Assembly: GCA_910585655.1 (NCBI GenBank)
Contig: CAJUFW010000139.1
Coordinates: forward strand, 1-9,351
Direction of reading: 5' to 3'
Origin: an uncultured Lachnospiraceae bacterium
GTDB taxonomy: Bacteria; Bacillota_A; Clostridia; Lachnospirales; Lachnospiraceae
Length of the DNA: 9,351 nt
Position 1 is the stretch's first letter. Each line of letters opens with the position of its first letter. The notes beneath the pieces are model-generated. The model was not told the DNA's origin. It ran no database searches and was given only the letters and a program-made list of their open reading frames with translations. Of this stretch, positions 1 through 5,926 are shown piece by piece. The position numbers and the translations under genes are program-made.

Positions 1-3
1 TAC

Positions 4-12
4 TGTTATAGA
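4..12 (+). promoter_or_regulatory. possible extended -10 promoter element for the LOR gene
   Basis: TG at 4-5 followed by one base and TATAGA at 7-12 resembles a TG-extended sigma-A -10 box. Any -35 box would lie outside the window. Transcription would begin near base 19, leaving a leader of about 40 bases before the ATG at 61. This is a weak call because only half the promoter could be visible. Confidence 0.25.
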
Positions 13-60
13 TAGGAAACCAGAAGAAACAAAGCAGAGACAGGAAAGGAAAGATGCGGT

Positions 61-522
61 ATGTATTTGTATATCAAACAGAAGATGTTCTCCTGGAAGG
101 ATAAGTATAAAGTATACGACGCGGAGGGGAATTTGTATTTTGACGTAGAGAGCGAGTTTATGACGATGACACCGAGGTTCCATTTGACGGATTTATCGGG
201 GAGGGAGTTATTCTATATTCATCGGAATTTTACCTTTTTTGCAGCGCAGTATGAAATTTATCAAGGAGAGCATTTGTGCGCTGCCATACAGCAGCACGTC
301 AGATGGTTTTCGGCAAAGCTGGATATAAGCAGCGATTATGGAGATTTTGAAGTCGAAGGAGATTTTATGGGGAGGGACTATACGATTTCCTGTATCGGTA
401 TGGTACGTAAAAAATGGATGAGTTGGAGCGACTGTTATGAACTGGAAATTCCGGATGAAAAAGACGCTGCGTTTTTCAGCGCTCTCGTAATTGCGATTGA
501 TAATTGCCTGCATGACGACTGA
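61..522 (+). CDS. LURP-one-related (LOR/DUF567) family protein
   Basis: This 153-residue protein matches the bacterial LURP-one-related family (Tubby-like beta-barrel fold). The N-terminus YIKQKMFSWKDKYKVYDAEG (4-23) is the family's opening strand pattern. Aromatic-rich strand pairs follow (FTFFAAQYEIY, about 57-67), then WFSAKLDI and FEVEGDF (about 82-102), and a C-terminal hydrophobic helix FFSALVIAIDNCL (138-150). The length is usual for the family. I see no signal peptide or transmembrane segment other than the central helix that is buried in this fold, so it is probably cytosolic. A GGAAAGGA Shine-Dalgarno (43-50) supports ATG 61; an ATG at 54 is in another frame and stops quickly. The gene stands alone, ends in tandem stops (TGA TAA) and is followed by a terminator. 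The biochemical role of bacterial LOR proteins is not established, so none is assigned. Confidence 0.85.
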   Translation: MYLYIKQKMFSWKDKYKVYDAEGNLYFDVESEFMTMTPRFHLTDLSGRELFYIHRNFTFFAAQYEIYQGEHLCAAIQQHVRWFSAKLDISSDYGDFEVEGDFMGRDYTISCIGMVRKKWMSWSDCYELEIPDEKDAAFFSALVIAIDNCLHDD

Positions 523-532
523 TAATTGCCTG
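498..532 (+). repeat. 13-bp direct repeat across the LOR stop codon
   Basis: TGATAATTGCCTG occurs at 498-510 and again at 520-532, a 22-base period. The second copy supplies the stop codon and an immediate second in-frame stop (TGA TAA). It looks like a small local duplication at the gene's 3' end. Confidence 0.7.
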
Positions 533-562
533 GCGGGCAAACAGATAAAGCAGAAAAATTTC

Positions 563-591
563 TTGCAAAGTAGAACACTATCCTTTACAAT
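563..591 (+). promoter_or_regulatory. candidate promoter for the ecfA1-ecfA2-ecfT-truA operon, embedded in a terminator
   Basis: TTGCAA (563-568) and TACAAT (586-591) are separated by exactly 17 bases. The -10 box matches the sigma-A consensus at 5 of 6 positions and the -35 at 4 of 6. Initiation near 598 would fall inside the right arm of the terminator hairpin (574-604), so such transcripts could not form the stem and would escape termination. No better promoter was found between the LOR stop and ecfA1. Confidence 0.4.
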
Positions 592-612
592 AAGGGATGG
601 TGTTTTTCTTTT
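574..612 (+). terminator. rho-independent terminator after the LOR gene
   Basis: Bases 574-587 pair with 591-604 in a 14-bp stem containing two G-U pairs (584/594 and 579/599). The loop is CAA (588-590). A T-rich tract (603-612, interrupted by one C) follows at once. The position, 52 bases past the LOR stop, fits an intrinsic terminator. Confidence 0.85.
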
Positions 613-676
613 ACAGAGAAGAAGATGATATTCGGAACTGGGAAATAGGATAGGAAAAAGGAGTTGACCGGATAGT

Positions 677-1543
677 ATGAGAATGATTCGCACAAAGGAC
701 TTGGTGCATGAATATATCAGAAGAAACGAAGAGGGCGGTGTAGAATCTGTCAGCCAGGCGATAGACGGTGTAAGTTTAGAGGTAGAAAAGGGAGAGTTTG
801 TGGCGATCCTGGGGCATAACGGTTCAGGAAAGTCCACACTGGCAAAGCATATCAATGCGCTGTTGGCACCGACAGAAGGAACGGTCTGGGTGAAGGGGAT
901 GGATACAGGCGATGAGACAAAGCTTTGGGAGATTCGCCAGAGCGCCGGAATGGTATTTCAAAATCCGGACAATCAGATCATTGCTTCGGTAGTAGAAGAG
1001 GACGTTGGCTTTGGACCGGAAAATATGGGAGTTCCAACGGAAGAGATTTGGAAGCGGGTAGAGGAAAGTTTAAAGGCGGTAGGAATGTTGGAATACCGCA
1101 GTCATTCTCCAAATCGCCTCTCCGGCGGACAAAAACAGCGGGTAGCGATTGCCGGAATTATGGCGATGAAGCCGGATTGTATCGTCTTAGACGAGCCGAC
1201 GGCGATGCTTGATCCAAACGGACGAAAAGAGGTCATCCGAACGGTGCGGGAGTTAAACCGAAAAGAGGGCGTGACGGTACTGCTGATTACTCATTATATG
1301 GAAGAAGTGATCCATGCGGATCGGGTGATTGTTATGGATGAGGGAAAGGTTGTACTGCAGGGGACGCCGAAAGAGATTTTCTCTAAAGTCGAGGAACTGA
1401 AGCGTTACCGGCTGGATGTGCCGCAGGTGACAGAGCTGGCTTATGAACTGAAAAAAAGCGGACTGGATCTGCCGGAGGGGATTTTGACGGTAGAGGAGTT
1501 TTTAGAAACGATACAAAAAGCAGTTCCTTTTAAAACCGTATAA
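677..1543 (+). CDS. ecfA1: ECF transporter ATPase subunit A1
   Basis: This is one of the two ABC ATPases that power group II energy-coupling-factor (vitamin/micronutrient) importers at the cytoplasmic membrane. All nucleotide-binding motifs are intact: Walker A GHNGSGKST (46-54), Q-loop FQNPDNQ (94-100), signature LSGGQKQR (148-155), Walker B CIVLDE (168-173) and switch His206 in ITHYMEE. The Q-loop sequence FQNPDNQ, the following FGPEN segment and the 288-residue length with a C-terminal extension past the ATPase core are typical of EcfA1. An AAAGGAG site at 657-663 lies 13 bases before the ATG, slightly far. A second in-frame ATG at 683 is a worse choice because its spacing is longer. It heads ecfA1-ecfA2-ecfT-truA, with 21 bases to ecfA2. 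No substrate-binding S component lies in the window, so the transported vitamin cannot be read here. Confidence 0.95.
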   Translation: MRMIRTKDLVHEYIRRNEEGGVESVSQAIDGVSLEVEKGEFVAILGHNGSGKSTLAKHINALLAPTEGTVWVKGMDTGDETKLWEIRQSAGMVFQNPDNQIIASVVEEDVGFGPENMGVPTEEIWKRVEESLKAVGMLEYRSHSPNRLSGGQKQRVAIAGIMAMKPDCIVLDEPTAMLDPNGRKEVIRTVRELNRKEGVTVLLITHYMEEVIHADRVIVMDEGKVVLQGTPKEIFSKVEELKRYRLDVPQVTELAYELKKSGLDLPEGILTVEEFLETIQKAVPFKTV

Positions 1544-1564
1544 GCAGGAAAAGGAGGCGGCAGG

Positions 1565-2449
1565 ATGGCGATTATTTTAGATAAGGTAAATTATAGATAC
1601 AGCGTTGGAACAGCCTATGAAAAACATGCTCTAAAGGATGTAAGTCTGGTATTAAACGATGGGGAGTTTATCGGCATCATCGGGCATACCGGTTCTGGTA
1701 AATCTACACTGATTCAGCATTTAAACGGGCTGGAACGGGCGACAAGCGGCGCGATCTATTATAATGGGCAGGATATTTATGATCCGGACTTTAAGATGAA
1801 AGAGTTGCGCGGCAAGGTAGGGCTGGTATTTCAATATCCGGAGCATCAGCTTTTTGAAACGACGGTATTAGAAGACGTAAAGTTTGGACCAAGGAATCAG
1901 GGACTGCCGCAGTTAGAAGTCGATCTACGCGCCTTTGAAGCGCTAAGACAGGTAGGGATGCCGGAAGAATTGTTCGACGCTTCGCCGTTTGAATTATCCG
2001 GTGGGCAGAAAAGGCGGGCAGCGATCGCCGGGGTACTGGCGATGAAACCGGAGGTACTGATTTTGGACGAGCCGACGGCAGGGCTTGATCCGAGAGGACG
2101 GGACGAGATTTTGGATCAGATTGCGGCGTTGCACCAGGAGCAGGGTATTACGGTGATTCTGGTTTCCCACAGTATGGAAGATGTGGCGAACTATGTAGGA
2201 CGGATCATTGTGATGAACCATGGGCAGGTAGCCCTGGACGGGATGCCAAAGGAGATATTTGCCCATTACAGGGAGTTGGAGAGTATGGGACTGTCCGCCC
2301 CGCAGGTGACGTATGTGATGAACGGATTACGGCAGGCAGGCTATCCGGTGACGACATCCGCTACTACGATAGAAGAGGCAAAACGAGAGATTTTACGGGC
2401 GCTTGGGAAAAATGATAGGGTTAAAAAGATGGAGGATAGCGTTTTATGA
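1565..2449 (+). CDS. ecfA2: ECF transporter ATPase subunit A2
   Basis: This is the second ABC ATPase of the ECF module and the heterodimer partner of EcfA1. The visible motifs are Walker A GHTGSGKST (40-48), Q-loop FQYPEHQ (89-95), signature LSGGQKRR (144-151), Walker B LILDE (165-169) and His202 in VSHSMED. The FQYPEHQLF segment distinguishes A2 from A1, which has FQNPDNQ. The length of 294 residues is normal. AAGGAGG at 1551-1557 sits 7 bases before ATG 1565 and fixes the start. Its TGA overlaps the ecfT ATG by four bases (ATGA, 2446-2449), so the two proteins are probably translationally coupled. The two ATPases share the core fold but differ clearly in sequence, so this is an old paralogue pair and not a recent duplication. 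Confidence 0.95.
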   Translation: MAIILDKVNYRYSVGTAYEKHALKDVSLVLNDGEFIGIIGHTGSGKSTLIQHLNGLERATSGAIYYNGQDIYDPDFKMKELRGKVGLVFQYPEHQLFETTVLEDVKFGPRNQGLPQLEVDLRAFEALRQVGMPEELFDASPFELSGGQKRRAAIAGVLAMKPEVLILDEPTAGLDPRGRDEILDQIAALHQEQGITVILVSHSMEDVANYVGRIIVMNHGQVALDGMPKEIFAHYRELESMGLSAPQVTYVMNGLRQAGYPVTTSATTIEEAKREILRALGKNDRVKKMEDSVL

Positions 2450-3261
2450 TTCGAGATATTACGATTGGGCAATATTATCCGGCGGATTCGCTGATCCATA
2501 AACTGGATCCCCGCATAAAGCTGGTCGGAACGCTGTTGTTCATCATTTCTTTGTTTTTATTCAGCAGCTTTTCCGGTTATGTAGTGGCAGCGATATTTTT
2601 ATTTGGGACAATCCGTCTTTCTAAAGTGCCGTTAAAATTTATATTAAAAGGGCTAAAAGCAGTATTTGTCCTGCTTTTGTTTACGATAATTTTTAATATT
2701 TTTCTGACGAAAGGAACGCCTCTACTGACGCTTGGACCGCTGACGATTACCTGGGAGGGAGTTAGAACGGCGGTATTTATGGCGATTCGCCTTGTATTTT
2801 TAATTATTGGCTCCTCACTGATGACGTTGACGACCACTCCCAACCAACTGACGGACGGTATGGAAAAGGGGCTGTCAATCTTTAAAAAACTGCATGTTCC
2901 GGTACATGAGATTGCTATGATTATGTCAATCGCGCTGCGGTTTATTCCGATTTTATTAGAGGAAACGGATAAGATTATGAAGGCACAGTCTGCCCGCGGC
3001 GCAGATTTTGAGAGTGGGAATATGATTCAAAAGGCAAAAAGCCTGATTCCGATTCTGGTTCCGTTGTTTGTCTCAGCATTCCGCCGTGCCAACGATTTGG
3101 CGATGGCGATGGAAGCACGCTGCTATCACGGAGGAGAGGGCAGGACGAAAATGAAGCCGCTCCGTTATCAGAAGAGGGATTATATCGCCTATTTGCTGCT
3201 TTTACTGTACTTAGGGGTACTATTGACGGTCAATCTGTTGGTCAAGCGTTTTTTAGGATAA
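2446..3261 (+). CDS. ecfT: ECF transporter transmembrane subunit T
   Basis: EcfT is the membrane scaffold that links the EcfA1/A2 ATPases to exchangeable S components. The 271-residue protein opens with the family pattern GQYYPADSLIHKLDPRIKL (8-26). Hydrophobic segments lie at about 27-57, 67-88, 107-129, 200-211 and 246-266. The cytoplasmic coupling helices carry the two expected Arg motifs: ARG at 183-185 (QSARGADFE) and ARC at 224-226 (AMEARCYHGGEGRTKM). These contact grooves in the two ATPases. The second motif has Cys in place of the more familiar Gly, a substitution I expect in Clostridia. The start is set by GGAGG (2431-2435), 10 bases upstream, and by the ATGA overlap with ecfA2. Twenty-three bases separate it from truA. 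Confidence 0.95.
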   Translation: MIRDITIGQYYPADSLIHKLDPRIKLVGTLLFIISLFLFSSFSGYVVAAIFLFGTIRLSKVPLKFILKGLKAVFVLLLFTIIFNIFLTKGTPLLTLGPLTITWEGVRTAVFMAIRLVFLIIGSSLMTLTTTPNQLTDGMEKGLSIFKKLHVPVHEIAMIMSIALRFIPILLEETDKIMKAQSARGADFESGNMIQKAKSLIPILVPLFVSAFRRANDLAMAMEARCYHGGEGRTKMKPLRYQKRDYIAYLLLLLYLGVLLTVNLLVKRFLG

Positions 3262-3284
3262 GATAGGAGGCGGACTGGAAAAGA

Positions 3285-4052
3285 ATGGATACAAAGCGAT
3301 TTCGTTTGACGGTGGCATACGACGGGACGGCATATTGCGGCTGGCAGGTGCAGCCGCAAGTTCGGACGATAGAGGGAGAGTTGAATCGTTGTCTTTCGGA
3401 GCTGACAGGTGAGAACATTCAGGTGATTGGAGCAAGCCGTACCGATGCAGGAGTTCATGCGCTTGGAAATATCGCCGTATTTGATTCTGCTACCCGGATT
3501 CCGCCGGAAAAACTTCCCTATGCGATAAATCAGAAATTGCCGGAAGACATTCGGGTACAAAAAGGAGAGAGTGTCTCTCCTGACTTCCATCCACGACATA
3601 CGGACAGCCGCAAAACTTATGAATACCGGATTTACAGCGCCGCTATTTCGCTGCCGACGGTTCGTCTGTATCATTATTTTACGTATCACCAATTGGAATT
3701 AGAGCCAATGCAGAAGGCAGCAGAGGCTCTGCTGGGGGAGCATGACTTTACTTCGTTTTGTTCGGCAAAAACGGAGAAAGAAGATAAGGTTCGTACGTTA
3801 TATGAGTGTTCCGTACAGCAGGAAGGAAATTTTTTCTGGATTCGGGTAACTGGAAACGGGTTTCTCTATAATATGGTAAGAATTTTGGCAGGTACGTTGC
3901 TTCAGGTCGGGCAGGGAATTCTTTCTCCGGAGCAAATTCCGGCTATTTTAGAGGCAAAGGACAGGCAGAAGGCAGGACCTACGCTTCCACCGGAGGGATT
4001 GACACTGTTAAAGATCCGGTATCTGTCAGAGGAGCCTGTGGCGGCAATTTGA
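3285..4052 (+). CDS. truA: tRNA pseudouridine synthase A
   Basis: TruA converts uridines 38-40 in the tRNA anticodon arm to pseudouridine. The 255-residue protein has the N-terminal AYDGTAYCGWQVQP (11-24), the catalytic motif GASRTDAGVHA with nucleophile Asp54, and FNxR-type downstream features including DFTSFCSAK and GFLYNMVRILAGTLLQVG (about 195-212), all characteristic of TruA. Length is normal. AGGAGG (3265-3270) is 14 bases before the ATG, a long spacing, but no in-frame alternative start exists between them. It ends the ecf operon, an association common in Bacillota. No intrinsic terminator is visible between its stop and the next promoter at 4061, so some read-through into the phosphatase gene is likely. 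Confidence 0.95.
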   Translation: MDTKRFRLTVAYDGTAYCGWQVQPQVRTIEGELNRCLSELTGENIQVIGASRTDAGVHALGNIAVFDSATRIPPEKLPYAINQKLPEDIRVQKGESVSPDFHPRHTDSRKTYEYRIYSAAISLPTVRLYHYFTYHQLELEPMQKAAEALLGEHDFTSFCSAKTEKEDKVRTLYECSVQQEGNFFWIRVTGNGFLYNMVRILAGTLLQVGQGILSPEQIPAILEAKDRQKAGPTLPPEGLTLLKIRYLSEEPVAAI

Positions 4053-4060
4053 ATTTATAA

Positions 4061-4089
4061 GTGACAAAGGGGTTTGGATATGGTAAAAT
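4061..4089 (+). promoter_or_regulatory. sigma-A promoter for the phosphatase-rpiB unit
   Basis: GTGACA (4061-4066), a 17-base spacer and TAAAAT (4084-4089) form a good promoter. TG at 4081-4082 gives an extended -10. Initiation would fall near 4096, about 30 bases before the ATG at 4126. The -10 box sits inside the inverted repeat at 4075-4102. Confidence 0.75.
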
Positions 4090-4102
4090 AAAGCTATATC
4101 CA
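4075..4102. promoter_or_regulatory. inverted repeat spanning the -10 box, possible operator
   Basis: TGGATAT (4075-4081) is the exact reverse complement of ATATCCA (4096-4102), with 14 bases between them. The repeat brackets the TAAAAT -10 box and the predicted start of transcription. That placement would let a bound dimer block RNA polymerase. No known regulator site is recognised. Confidence 0.35.
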
Positions 4103-4125
4103 GTAATAAGGAGATGTAGGAAGCA

Positions 4126-4581
4126 ATGACAAAATACGACAAAATCTTATTTGTATGCACGGGAAATACTTGCAGAAGTCCGATGGCAGAAGCTATCTAC
4201 CGGCATTTGACAGAAGGGCAGCAGCTTCAGGCTTCTTCCAGAGGAACCGTCGTACTGTTTCCGGAGCCGTCTAATCCAAAGGCAGATACGGTTTTGGAAA
4301 ATCACAATCTGGTACTGGAAAATCATATATCCAGGCAGTTGACAAAAGAAGATTTAGAAGAGGGAACGTTGGTGCTGACGATGACAGAGAAGTTAAAGCA
4401 GCATATTCAGGAAACTTTTTCCATAACCGATCATGTATATACATTAAAAGAATATAATGGGGAGTCCGGAGACGTCAGCGATCCGTATGGCGGGACGTTG
4501 GTAGATTATGAGGAATGCTATAATGAGCTGACACGGCTGATCAAAAAGACCGTTTATAAACTGGATGAGGAACGGGAGTAG
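4126..4581 (+). CDS. low-molecular-weight protein phosphatase, probable protein-arginine phosphatase (YwlE-like)
   Basis: The fold is low-molecular-weight protein tyrosine phosphatase. The CX5R phosphate loop is CTGNTCRS (Cys11 to Ser18, Arg17) and the general acid is Asp119 in DPYGG. Thr15, four residues after the catalytic Cys, corresponds to Thr11 of Bacillus YwlE, the residue that selects phospho-arginine. Classical tyrosine phosphatases usually carry Ile there (CxGNICRS). The downstream VYTLKEYNGESGDVSDPYGG also tracks YwlE closely. It should remove arginine phosphate marks placed by an McsB-type kinase, although no kinase gene is in the window. Length is 151 residues. AAGGAG (4108-4113) and AGGAAG (4118-4123) precede the ATG. 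rpiB follows, as it does next to ywlE in B. subtilis. Family membership is firm; substrate specificity is inferred. Confidence 0.9.
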   Translation: MTKYDKILFVCTGNTCRSPMAEAIYRHLTEGQQLQASSRGTVVLFPEPSNPKADTVLENHNLVLENHISRQLTKEDLEEGTLVLTMTEKLKQHIQETFSITDHVYTLKEYNGESGDVSDPYGGTLVDYEECYNELTRLIKKTVYKLDEERE

Positions 4582-4591
4582 GAGAAAGAGC

Positions 4592-4627
4592 GTGATAGCG
4601 AAAAAGTTTGAGCCAGTCAGCAAATAG
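4592..4627 (+). other. possible 11-codon leader ORF between the phosphatase and rpiB
   Basis: A GTG codon at 4592, seven bases after GGAG (4581-4584), opens MIAKKFEPVSK and stops at TAG 4625-4627. It lies wholly in the gap between the phosphatase stop and the rpiB ATG at 4650. A ribosome finishing it would release about 20 bases upstream of rpiB. The signal is short and could be chance. Confidence 0.2.
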
Positions 4628-4649
4628 AATGGAGAGGATGATATATTAT

Positions 4650-5102
4650 ATGGTAGCAATCGGTAGCGATCATGGTGGTTTTGCATTAAAGCAGGAGGTA
4701 ATGGCGCATTTAAAGGAGCGCGGAATTGCCTATCAGGATTTTGGCTGTTATGAAGAGGCTTCCTGCGATTATCCGGAATATGCTCATGCAGTAGCCCATG
4801 CGGTAGCAGACGGAATATGTGAAAAGGGAATTTTGATCTGCGGTACGGGAATCGGGATTTCCATTGCCGCCAACAAAGTTTCTGGTATCCGGGCAGCATT
4901 GTGTCACGACTGTTTTAGCGCTAAGGCGACGAGAGAACACAACAACGCCAATGTCCTGGCAATGGGCGGACGGGTAGTAGGTCCTGGTCTGGCGTTAGAA
5001 ATCGTGGATCTTTTTTTGGATACGCCGTTTTCCGAAGAGGAACGACACAGCCGGAGGATTGAACAGATCGAACAGACAGAACAGAAGACCGGAATAAAAT
5101 AA
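4650..5102 (+). CDS. rpiB: ribose-5-phosphate isomerase B family protein (RpiB/LacAB)
   Basis: RpiB interconverts ribose 5-phosphate and ribulose 5-phosphate in the non-oxidative pentose phosphate pathway. The 150-residue protein shows SDHGG (6-10), the catalytic Cys64 in ILICGTGIGISIAANKV (61-77), and CHDCFSAKATREHNNANVLAMGGRVVG (85-111), which contains the conserved His97. The frame is open back to a TTG at 4608, but the family begins M-x-I-A-x-G-S-D-H, which fits ATG 4650. GGAGAGG at 4631-4637 is 12 bases upstream of that codon. ATGs at 4629 and 4638 overlap or abut this site and are less likely. The C-terminal tail after residue 138 is Gln/Glu-rich and longer than usual. It is co-transcribed with the phosphatase and ends 29 bases before a bidirectional terminator. 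Members of this family can also act on allose or galactose phosphates; nothing nearby suggests that. Confidence 0.92.
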   Translation: MVAIGSDHGGFALKQEVMAHLKERGIAYQDFGCYEEASCDYPEYAHAVAHAVADGICEKGILICGTGIGISIAANKVSGIRAALCHDCFSAKATREHNNANVLAMGGRVVGPGLALEIVDLFLDTPFSEEERHSRRIEQIEQTEQKTGIK

Positions 5103-5131
5103 TGGTATGGTATCATAAAATAAAAGAAGAG

Positions 5132-5172
5132 AAAAGGTCAGAGCAGATGAAAAAAGCGGCTCTGACCTTTTT
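5132..5172. terminator. bidirectional rho-independent terminator between rpiB and the DUF402 gene
   Basis: Bases 5132-5144 pair perfectly with 5159-5171 (13 bp, core GGTCAGAGC), with a 14-base loop. A T run (5168-5172) follows on the plus strand. The A-rich left flank (5118-5135) gives a T-rich tail on the minus strand, so the element can stop both rpiB and the convergent DUF402 transcript. Confidence 0.9.
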
Positions 5173-5188
5173 AGGAGGATAGAGGAGC

Positions 5189-5227
5189 GGCAGCAACAGG
5201 AGAAGGCAGCAACAGGAGAAGGCAGCA
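5189..5227. repeat. 16-bp tandem repeat, about 2.4 copies
   Basis: GGCAGCAACAGGAGAA occurs at 5189-5204 and 5205-5220, with the first 7 bases again at 5221-5227. It fills the space between the shared terminator and the DUF402 stop codon. It is not in a recognised gene on either strand. Confidence 0.85.
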
Positions 5228-5234
5228 GAAGCTA

Positions 5235-5789
5235 TTACTGATTATGCTCTGGAGGCAGAGGGTTTACTTTGTGGGGATAGATTCTTTCCTCCAACTCTAA
5301 GACAGGACGCTGCAACGTGGAAAAATCTCCGGAATAGATACAGCTTAGCAAATCGTGTAGGCGGCGCAGCGCCAGACAGGCGGTTTCCTGGTCAATCAGA
5401 CCTTGTTCTAAGGCGTCCGCCAGCTCGTCCGCATCTAAAATCCGAACCTGCCCGTCGTTTTTTAGAACAACATCCAATAAGAGATCCTCATAGTAAAGCG
5501 GGTACTGTGGGAAAGAGGAGGAGTAGTAATGGAAGCGAATAATATCACAGTACCAGTGAACAAGTTGGTGCCGGCTATCGTGGATCTTGCTGATTTTAAA
5601 GCCGCGTTCCGGGTAATAGGCAGAGATTCCGCCTGCTAAATCCAAGCGTGGGTTAATGGAATCCCAAGAAGTAAGGATACAGGTTGGACTCTCTTGGTGA
5701 ATATGATCCTTGGTGAGAAGCGTAATCTCATCTGGAATATAACGTCTTCTTGCGATGCAAGGGCTGTTAAAGTATGGATGATCAGACAT
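5235..5789 (-). CDS. DUF402 domain protein (FomD/nucleotide-phosphatase-like fold)
   Basis: The 184-residue protein belongs to the DUF402 (PF04167-type) family. The diagnostic stretch is WYCDIIRFHY (79-88) followed by YYEDLLLDVVLKNDG (99-113) and the acidic cluster ILDADELADAL (117-127). In characterised relatives equivalent Asp/Glu residues bind divalent metal, and some hydrolyse nucleoside di- or triphosphates; FomD hydrolyses a CMP-fosfomycin precursor ester. Here the substrate is unknown. A C-terminal helical part (LIDQETACLALRRLHDLLSCIYSGDF, 131-156) is usual in clostridial members. GGAGG, the complement of 5798-5802, lies 8 bases before the ATG and supports the start. The gene is alone on the minus strand, has tandem stops (TAA TAG), ends at the terminator it shares with rpiB, and is divergent from the atp operon. 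Confidence 0.82.
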   Translation of the reverse strand: MSDHPYFNSPCIARRRYIPDEITLLTKDHIHQESPTCILTSWDSINPRLDLAGGISAYYPERGFKISKIHDSRHQLVHWYCDIIRFHYYSSSFPQYPLYYEDLLLDVVLKNDGQVRILDADELADALEQGLIDQETACLALRRLHDLLSCIYSGDFSTLQRPVLELEERIYPHKVNPLPPEHNQ

Positions 5790-5816
5790 AGTAAATTCCT
5801 CCGATCTTTTTTCCTT

Positions 5817-5845
5817 AGTATAGCATTTTTCGTTTCATTTTTCCA
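5817..5845 (-). promoter_or_regulatory. promoter for the DUF402 gene
   Basis: Read on the minus strand, TATACT (complement of 5817-5822) is preceded by TG and one base, giving an extended -10. A 17-base spacer leads to TGGAAA (complement of 5840-5845), a 4 of 6 match to the -35. Initiation near 5810 leaves a leader of about 20 bases with the GGAGG site. Confidence 0.7.
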
Positions 5846-5852
5846 GATAAAA

Positions 5853-5880
5853 GTGACAATTTATGAAATTTGTATAAAAT
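5853..5880 (+). promoter_or_regulatory. possible second upstream promoter for the atp operon
   Basis: GTGACA (5853-5858) and TAAAAT (5875-5880) are 16 bases apart on the plus strand, the same hexamers as in the promoter at 4061-4089. The -10 falls inside the 5861-5887 palindrome. It is weaker than the promoter at 5898 because the spacing is short and there is no TG extension. Confidence 0.35.
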
Positions 5881-5887
5881 TTCGTAA
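5861..5887. promoter_or_regulatory. 27-bp imperfect palindrome between divergent promoters, candidate operator
   Basis: The core is GAAATTT (5865-5871) and its exact inverse AAATTTC (5877-5883), separated by 5 bases. The symmetry continues outward as TTA (5861-5863) and TAA (5885-5887), with one mismatch between. A third half-site, GAAATTTG, lies at 5888-5895 in direct orientation, 23 bases from the first. The block ends 3 bases before the -35 of the main atp promoter. It could be a repressor/activator site or an AT-rich UP element. Confidence 0.45.
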
Positions 5888-5897
5888 GAAATTTGGC

Positions 5898-5926
5898 TGG
5901 ACATATGAAGTAAGATTTGATATACT
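5898..5926 (+). promoter_or_regulatory. main promoter of the ATP synthase operon
   Basis: TGGACA (5898-5903, 5 of 6 to consensus), a 17-base spacer and TATACT (5921-5926, 5 of 6) form a near-consensus sigma-A promoter. TG at 5918-5919 gives an extended -10. Initiation near 5933 leaves a leader of about 75 bases before atpZ. This is the strongest promoter in the window, as expected for an ATP synthase operon. Confidence 0.85.

Noticed and set aside
613..676. Vitamin riboswitch in the ecfA1 leader
   Set aside because: Only about 64 bases remain after the terminator, with no conserved aptamer motif or stem that I can see. Shared ECF modules usually lack one; it is the S-component genes that carry them.
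208..855. Minus-strand open frame of 215 codons opposite the LOR gene and ecfA1
   Set aside because: It crosses a clear terminator and the start of ecfA1, has no ribosome binding site, and its translation resembles no family.
925..1212. Plus-strand 95-codon frame inside ecfA1
   Set aside because: It is wholly within ecfA1 in another frame and has low-complexity Gly/Arg/Ser composition typical of a shadow frame.
3189..3692. Minus-strand 167-codon frame across the ecfT end and truA
   Set aside because: It lies opposite two well-supported genes and has no recognisable domain.
4053..4125. Terminator after truA
   Set aside because: The only inverted repeat (4075-4102) encloses the -10 box and has no T run after it.
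4608..4649. Upstream TTG extension of rpiB by 14 residues
   Set aside because: The added residues are not part of the RpiB family, and GGAGAGG at 4631-4637 fits the ATG at 4650.
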